From NCBI GenBank assembly GCA_001695595.3, contig MBPM02000073.1, forward strand, positions 186,001 through 250,000: a DNA stretch of 64,000 nucleotides. Reading direction: 5' to 3'. The notes below the pieces were generated by a model. The model saw only the letters and a program-made list of their open reading frames with translations. It did not search any database and was not told the origin of the DNA. Each line of letters starts with the position of its first letter. Positions within the stretch are counted from its first letter, which is position 1. Below are positions 62,860 through 64,000 of the stretch, one piece after another. Both the position numbers and the translations under genes were made by a program. Source of the stretch: Plasmopara viticola (Eukaryota; Oomycota; Peronosporomycetes; Peronosporales; Peronosporaceae).

Positions 62860-64000
62860 CGATCACGCGTGATTCCGAGAGCCCTCATAAGGTCAGTGAG
62901 ACGTGGTCCTGGAAGTGCCTTTGTCATGATGTCTGCCAGGATTGCCGAGGTCTCGCAATATTGAAGCTTTACTTCGCCTCGCTTTACTTTGTCACGAATG
63001 TGATAATACTTGATATCAATGTGTTTGGCTCGACCATAGTTGACCTAATTCTTTGTCATCTTGATACATGATTGATTCTCTCCAAATATTATTAGTTCTG
63101 GTCTACCTTTACCAGCTGCTCTTAAGATTTCACACAGAAGACGATGTACCCGCTTGCCTTCTTGTCTCGCCAAGCTGAGTGCGATGTATTCAGCTTCGCT
63201 GGTCGATAGCGAAACGCTTGATTGTTTTTTGCTCTTTTGATTCAAAGATGCCCTCATCAACATAAATGTAAAACCAGAAGTTGACTTGCGGTCCGCATGA
63301 TCGCCAGCCCAGTCTGCATCCGAATATCCACGGAAATCCACTTGATCACCACCCTTGGATGTGATGTTGTGCGACTTGCTTCCTTGAAGGTATCGAAGAA
63401 ATTTTTTGATCGCAATCCAGTGTTCGGCTTGCGGGTTCTCCATGAACGTGATACATATCCAACGGCAAAGCAATGTCTGGACGCGTTGCAGTTATTAGAT
63501 GCATCAAAGCACTCACAGCTTCACGAAATGGAACATCGGCCTTTGGATTTGCAGCGCTTGGCACGAGCTGTAAGCTTTAGTCAGCCGGACTCATTACTGC
63601 CTTGCAGTCACTCATGCCGAATCGTTTGAGAATGTCGTCGACATAGCGCTTTCGGCAAAGTGTGATGCTGCCATCGACGTTCTCCACAAATTCGATGTCC
63701 AGAACAAAGGCGCACTATCCGTCATCTCAAAGCGTGACATGAGACTCCCTTAAGTGTTTGAGATGAGCTCAGCTGAACTGCCAGTGATGAGAACATCATC
63801 CCCATAAACCAGTAGCAAGATACAGTGGCCGTCGACGTTCTTGATATAGAGGCACGGGTCGAAACCAGATACACGAAAACAAATGCAGCATTCAAATTCA
63901 CCAACGGTCTCGTTCCAAGCTCGTGATGCTTGTTTTAGGCCGTAAATTGCTTTTAACAGTTCCAAGCAATCGAAATTACTTTCAAGCTCCACTCCTTCTG
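62860..64000 (-). pseudogene. CopC copy 2 pol fragment
   Basis: RNase H (SDADWAGD near 63315, STSEAEYIAL near 63195, QSCIKMTKN) in the open frame 63045-63473, and RT (KAIYGLKQASRAWNE near 63930, LVYGDDVLITGS near 63800) at 63750-63992. Its lesions partly differ from copy 1: the Gln codon that is TAA in copy 1 (~25836) is intact here, while a TAG near 63046 is private to this copy. It continues beyond the window. Confidence 0.85.

Larger units (their letters stand above)
62507..64000 (-). mobile_element. CopC copy 2, partial (runs off the window)
   Basis: 3' LTR 62507-62846 with target-duplication copy GGGAC (GTCCC on element strand) at 62502-62506, then polypurine tract rc(CTCACCCTCAAC) and RNase H/RT. 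Duplicate of CopC copy 1 by segmental duplication, since flank and target duplication are shared. Confidence 0.9.

Overview
The window is eukaryotic, repeat-saturated nuclear DNA, most likely from a plant-pathogenic oomycete (Phytophthora or downy-mildew type). The reasons are several Ty1/copia families, gene-poor filler, and a repeated small secreted-protein ORF with a signal peptide, a degenerate x-LR-S motif and an EER motif, as in RxLR-class effectors. One insert is very AT-rich and looks mitochondrial. I see no ordinary housekeeping gene and cannot name the genus.

Layout. (i) Eight Ty1/copia copies in five coding families account for over half of the sequence. CopA: 1830-6251 and 51474-55768, minus. 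CopB: 9357-14013 plus, and 14905-19975 minus. CopC: 21758-26403 plus, and 62507-window end, minus. CopD: 28582-31820 plus, and 55901-60329 minus; it shares the CopA LTR. CopE: 45529-50227 minus. Only CopE is intact: 1449-codon gag-pol, identical 180-bp LTRs and a perfect target duplication. (ii) Between them lies one background repeat mosaic in both orientations. It is made of a ~1.15-kb terminal-inverted-repeat element carrying a PH-domain-like gene fragment (five copies), a ~180-bp MITE (seven copies), diverged ~300-bp tandem repeats, and cassettes encoding short secreted peptides. (iii) A 447-bp mitochondrial-like insert with a tRNA gene (anticodon CAT) interrupts CopB copy 2.

Large-scale structure. 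About 24.9-34.1 kb is repeated in inverse order at about 44.7-64.0 kb, including the CopC 3' end and its target duplication, CopD with its disabling lesions and its truncated LTR. CopA copy 2 and CopE are present only in the right arm, and their empty sites are visible in the left arm, so both inserted after the duplication. A second inverted repeat is centred near 36.8 kb, and a 333-bp-arm hairpin lies at 40938-41648.

Mechanistic signals. The primer-binding sites of CopA, CopB and CopD match the anticodon arm of tRNA-Asn(GUU); those of CopC and CopE match the anticodon arm of initiator tRNA-Met. Both imply half-tRNA priming. In CopC and CopE the ATG lies inside the primer-binding site and the stop codon inside the 3' LTR. 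CopB LTRs carry duplicated heat-shock-element plus CRE-like modules. CopA copy 2 places its 3' LTR about 106 bp upstream of the only uninterrupted copy of the effector-like ORF.
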